A stretch of DNA of 64,000 nucleotides from Bradyrhizobium nivariense (GTDB lineage Bacteria; Pseudomonadota; Alphaproteobacteria; Rhizobiales; Xanthobacteraceae). Position numbers and translations under genes: made by a program. The notes under the pieces were generated by a model. The model did not search any database, had not been told where the DNA came from, and saw only the letters and a program-made list of their open reading frames with translations. How positions within the stretch are numbered: the stretch's first letter is position 1; every line of letters starts with the position of its first letter. The DNA is taken from the NCBI RefSeq assembly GCF_029846715.1, contig NZ_JARVWW010000014.1:1-64000 (forward strand), written 5' to 3'. Below are positions 61,269 through 64,000 of the stretch, one piece after another.

Positions 61269-62881
61269 GGGCGAGCCACTGAAAACTGCATGCGCTGGGG
61301 CGTGCGCGCATCGCCCTCGCGGCAGATCGCGAGCACTTCCGACAGCACCGCGCGGGTGTCGCGCGGATCGATCACGCCATCGTCGAGCACGCGCGCGCTG
61401 GTCGAGAACACGTCCATCTGGCCATCGAACACGCCGACGATCTGCGCCTTCATGGCATCGAGCTTTTCCTTTTCGACCGGTTTGCCGCGCCGTGCTGCGG
61501 CGGCTTCAGTCACGATCGCCATGGTCTCGGCGGCCTGCTCGCCGCCCATCACCGCGGTCCTGGCGTTGGGCCAGGAGAAGCAGAAGCGTGGATGGAAGCC
61601 GCGCCCGCACATGCCGTAATTGCCGGCGCCGAAGGAAGCGCCGCAATAGATGGTGATCTGCGGCACCGTCGCCGAGGTCACCGCCTGGATCATCTTCGAG
61701 CCGTGCTTGATCATGCCGGCTTCTTCGTAAGATTTTCCGACCATGTAGCCGGTGGTGTTGTTGAGATAGAGCAGCGGCGTGCGGGTTTGGCAGCAAGCCT
61801 GGATGAAATGCGTCGCCTTGTTGGCACCCGCCGGATCGAGCGGGCCGTTGTTGGTGATGATGCCGATCGCCTGGCCTTCGATGCGGGCATGGCCGCAGAC
61901 GGTGGCCGGGCCGTAATTCGGCGCCATCTCGGTGAAATCGGAATCGTCCACGATGCGGGCGATCACCTGCTTCATGTCGACCGGGCGCTTGTGGTCCATC
62001 GGCATGATGCCGAGCAGCTCATCCTGGTCGTAGCGGGGCAACTTGACTTGCGTAGCCACCCTGCCGGGCCGCTGCCATTCGAGTGCCGCCATGATCTCGC
62101 GCGCGATGCGCAGGGCATCGCGGTCGTCTTCGGCGAGATAATCGCCGAGGCCGGAGACCTGGGTGTGCATCTCGGCGCCGCCAAGTTCCTCCTCGGTCGC
62201 GATCTCGCCGGTCGCGGCCTTCAGCAGCGGCGGCCCCGCGAGGAAGGCGCGGGTGCGGCCGCGCACCATGACAATGTAATCGGAGAGACCGGTCTGATAG
62301 GCGCCGCCGGCGGTCGACGAGCCATGGGTCACGGTGACGACCGGTAGCCCGGCCGCCGAGAGCCGCGCGAGATTGCGAAAGATGTTGCCGCCACGGACAA
62401 AGTCTTCGACGCGGTAGCGCAGCAGATTGGCACCGGCGCTCTCGACGAGCTGGACGTAGGGCAGCTTGTTCTCCAACGCGAGCTCCTGCACCCGCAGCGT
62501 CTTGTCGAGGCCGTAGGGCTGGAGCGCGCCGGCATCGATACCGGAATCGTTGGCGCTGACCATGCAGCGGATGCCCGAGACGAAGCCGATGCCGGCGATG
62601 ACGCCGCCGCCGGTCACGCTTTTGTCCGGATCCGGCACGTCGAACATGTAGCCGGCGAGCGTCGACAGCTCGATGAAGGGCGCGCCGGGATCGAGCACCA
62701 GCGCGACGCGCTCGCGGGGCAGCAGCTGGCCGCGCTTGTGGAAGCGATCCTTCGCGGCCGCTGACGCCGCGCGCGTGCGCTCTTCCAGCGCGCGCATGCG
62801 GTCGATCAGGCCGAGCATGCCGTCGCGGTTGGCATGATAGGTGGCGCTGCCGGGGGAGATGGTGTTTTCGAGAATGGACAT
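61265..62881 (-). CDS. Acyl-CoA carboxylase, carboxyltransferase subunit (MCC-beta-like)
   Basis: 538 aa. Two crotonase-like halves. The N-terminal half has LLPRERVALVLDPGAPFIELS and the oxyanion region SSTAGGAYQTGLSDYIVMVRG; the C-terminal half has IIMGxGxxxGAGNYGMCGR-like ITIYCGASFGAGNYGMCGRG and WPNARTAVMGGEQAAE. The order fits methylcrotonyl- or geranyl-CoA carboxylase beta subunits more than propionyl. ATG 62881 (AGGA 8 nt upstream) is preferred to the preceding GTG. It is translated with the alpha subunit. The substrate could differ from methylcrotonyl-CoA, since no leucine-pathway genes are near. Confidence 0.92.
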   Translation of the reverse strand: MSILENTISPGSATYHANRDGMLGLIDRMRALEERTRAASAAAKDRFHKRGQLLPRERVALVLDPGAPFIELSTLAGYMFDVPDPDKSVTGGGVIAGIGFVSGIRCMVSANDSGIDAGALQPYGLDKTLRVQELALENKLPYVQLVESAGANLLRYRVEDFVRGGNIFRNLARLSAAGLPVVTVTHGSSTAGGAYQTGLSDYIVMVRGRTRAFLAGPPLLKAATGEIATEEELGGAEMHTQVSGLGDYLAEDDRDALRIAREIMAALEWQRPGRVATQVKLPRYDQDELLGIMPMDHKRPVDMKQVIARIVDDSDFTEMAPNYGPATVCGHARIEGQAIGIITNNGPLDPAGANKATHFIQACCQTRTPLLYLNNTTGYMVGKSYEEAGMIKHGSKMIQAVTSATVPQITIYCGASFGAGNYGMCGRGFHPRFCFSWPNARTAVMGGEQAAETMAIVTEAAAARRGKPVEKEKLDAMKAQIVGVFDGQMDVFSTSARVLDDGVIDPRDTRAVLSEVLAICREGDARTPQRMQFSVARP

Positions 62882-62974
62882 CACTCTATCCTACTCGTCG
62901 TTGCGAGCGACCCGTCCGCCGAAGCTCGAAGAACGAAGGCGGAAGCGACGACGCAAAGACGGCTGGGGCAGTAC

Positions 62975-63841
62975 CTACCTGTTCGTCCCAAAAATCTTCC
63001 GCGCTTCCGCCGGGCTCGCGATCTCGCGGCCCGCACGGCGGGCGCAGGCGGCGATGGCCTCGATCAGCTGGCCGTTCGACGTCACCTTCTTGCCGTCGGC
63101 GAGATAGAAGGCATCTTCGAGACCGGTGCGCAGATGACCGCCGAGCTCGGCGCAGCGCTGATGCAGCGGCCAGATTTCTTCGCGGCCGATCGCGGTGACC
63201 TGAAAATGCGCCTCGGGACGCTTCAGCTTGATCAGGATCGGCAGCAGATCGGGATCCGACGGCATGCCGGAGGCGACGCCCATCACGAAGTTATACTCGA
63301 GCGGGCCCTTGTACATGCCGACCTGGCGATACATGCCGACGCAACGGACGATGCCGACGTCAAAACATTCGAATTCGGGGATGGTACCGACCGCGTTCAT
63401 GACATCGAGATAGTCCTTCACCTTCTCGACCGCGTTGTCGAACATCATCGGCGGCCAGGCCCAGCTGTTGTCGGACTTCACCTTCAAATAGTTCAGCGAG
63501 CCGGCATTGCAGGCGGCGATCTCAGGCCTGGTCTCGCGGATGCAATCCAGCGCACCGCTGTAGTTCGGCCCGGAGACGCCGGAGGTGTGGTTGATGATCA
63601 CGCCGGGGCAGGCTTCACGGATCGCCTGCTGGATTTCCTTGCTGACGTTCACGTCCCAGGACGGTAGATGCCCCTTGTCCGGCGCCTGCTGGCGCAGATG
63701 GATGTGCATGATGGACGCGCCGGCATCGAACGCAGCCTTGGCCTCGCGCGCCATCTGCTCGGGCGTCACAGGCACGTTGTGCTGTCTGGGGTCGGTGAGC
63801 ACGCCGTTCAGCGCGCAGGTGATGACGGCCTTGTCGCTCAT
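62975..63841 (-). CDS. Beta-keto acid cleavage enzyme (BKACE, DUF849/Kce family)
   Basis: 288 aa, TIM-barrel. The zinc ligands His46 and His48 in IMHIHLR are at the same numbers as in the Kce enzyme of lysine fermentation. GIGRxE-like TAIGREEIWPL and HLRTGLEDAFYLADG are the other family landmarks. Members cleave a beta-keto acid with acetyl-CoA to give acetoacetate and a new CoA ester. Upstream in-frame GTG 63859 is possible; ATG 63841 is used. It lies 93 nt before the carboxylase genes on the same strand, so probably one transcript. Substrate unknown. Confidence 0.92.
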   Translation of the reverse strand: MSDKAVITCALNGVLTDPRQHNVPVTPEQMAREAKAAFDAGASIMHIHLRQQAPDKGHLPSWDVNVSKEIQQAIREACPGVIINHTSGVSGPNYSGALDCIRETRPEIAACNAGSLNYLKVKSDNSWAWPPMMFDNAVEKVKDYLDVMNAVGTIPEFECFDVGIVRCVGMYRQVGMYKGPLEYNFVMGVASGMPSDPDLLPILIKLKRPEAHFQVTAIGREEIWPLHQRCAELGGHLRTGLEDAFYLADGKKVTSNGQLIEAIAACARRAGREIASPAEARKIFGTNR

Positions 63842-63943
63842 GCCTTGAATGTCTCGCACGTTGATAATTCAACGTTTGCGATCATGTGATGGGCGGCATG
63901 CGGCTTCTTGCGCGGAGAAGCTGGAAGAAAGCGAGAAATCGGA

Positions 63944-63976
63944 GGGTGGGTTGGCCGAAGGCGTAACCCACCCTAC
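63944..63976. repeat. Short palindrome (GGGTGGGTT...AACCCACCC)
   Basis: AGGGTGGGTT and AACCCACCCT are inverted around GGCCGAAGGCGT. It lies upstream of the BKACE gene, near the right edge. The rest of 63842-64000 shows nothing else I can support, apart from a possible gene end at 63985. Confidence 0.6.
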
Positions 63977-63984
63977 GAGAGCAA

Positions 63985-64000
63985 TCAGCTCGCCTCCGCC
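63985..64000 (-). other. Possible C-terminal end of a minus-strand gene cut by right edge
   Basis: Read on the minus strand, the last bases give A-E-A-S then TGA (63985-63987). Only five codons are visible, so a real gene end cannot be told from chance. Confidence 0.2.

Overview
The window is a 64 kb stretch of GC-rich alphaproteobacterial chromosome. Gene content, codon use and several families of palindromic intergenic repeats point to Bradyrhizobium or a close relative (inference; no rRNA or other marker gene is present). It is mostly metabolic and transport DNA. I saw no phage, insertion sequence, CRISPR array, tRNA or rRNA.

Layout. 1-4962 (minus): a peptide-type ABC importer (binding protein, two permeases, one ATPase cut by the left edge), preceded by a near-perfect sigma-54 promoter at 5004-5020. 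5245-7747 (minus): an APH-fold kinase-like protein with an altered catalytic loop, then an orphan UgpB-like binding protein. 7950-13493 (plus): a four-gene sensory operon, consisting of a TRAP-type binding protein, a membrane histidine kinase, a REC-DUF3369-histidine kinase and an OmpR-family regulator, with no TRAP permease. 13904-14515: an ECF sigma factor with dyads upstream and a terminated non-coding stretch downstream. 14964-16257: CcdA plus a periplasmic redoxin. 16358-18356: two tandem paralogous membrane proteins with PH-like halves and a duplicated leader hairpin. 18803-20488: an L,D-transpeptidase and an amino-acid binding protein.

20746-23953: two acyl-CoA dehydrogenases that look like a heteromeric pair, and an AhpD/CMD-like protein. 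24044-27175: a VOC protein and two MFS transporters. 27378-30304: an S9 peptidase and a DUF938 methyltransferase. 30564-36484: a sulfur-oxidation cluster, soxXYZA-soxK-soxB, then a DsrE-like protein and a persulfide dioxygenase-rhodanese fusion; soxCD is absent here. 36572-39717: a small acidic protein and two convergent MFS genes separated by a RIME-like double hairpin. 39863-44461: an ABC ATPase, FtsX-like permease and AttH/CrtC-like protein in an overlapping operon, then a MAPEG protein. 44523-50370 (minus): a branched-chain amino-acid type binding protein and an RND efflux pair.

50643-63841 looks like a catabolic island: a maleylacetate-reductase-like dehydrogenase, an acyl-CoA synthetase, a complete five-gene peptide-type ABC importer, then on the opposite strand a two-subunit biotin-dependent acyl-CoA carboxylase and a beta-keto acid cleavage enzyme. 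Together they suggest uptake, CoA activation, carboxylation and acetyl-CoA-dependent cleavage of an unidentified carboxylate. Many junctions between transcription units, and three places in the first dpp operon, carry palindromic repeats of at least five sequence families.
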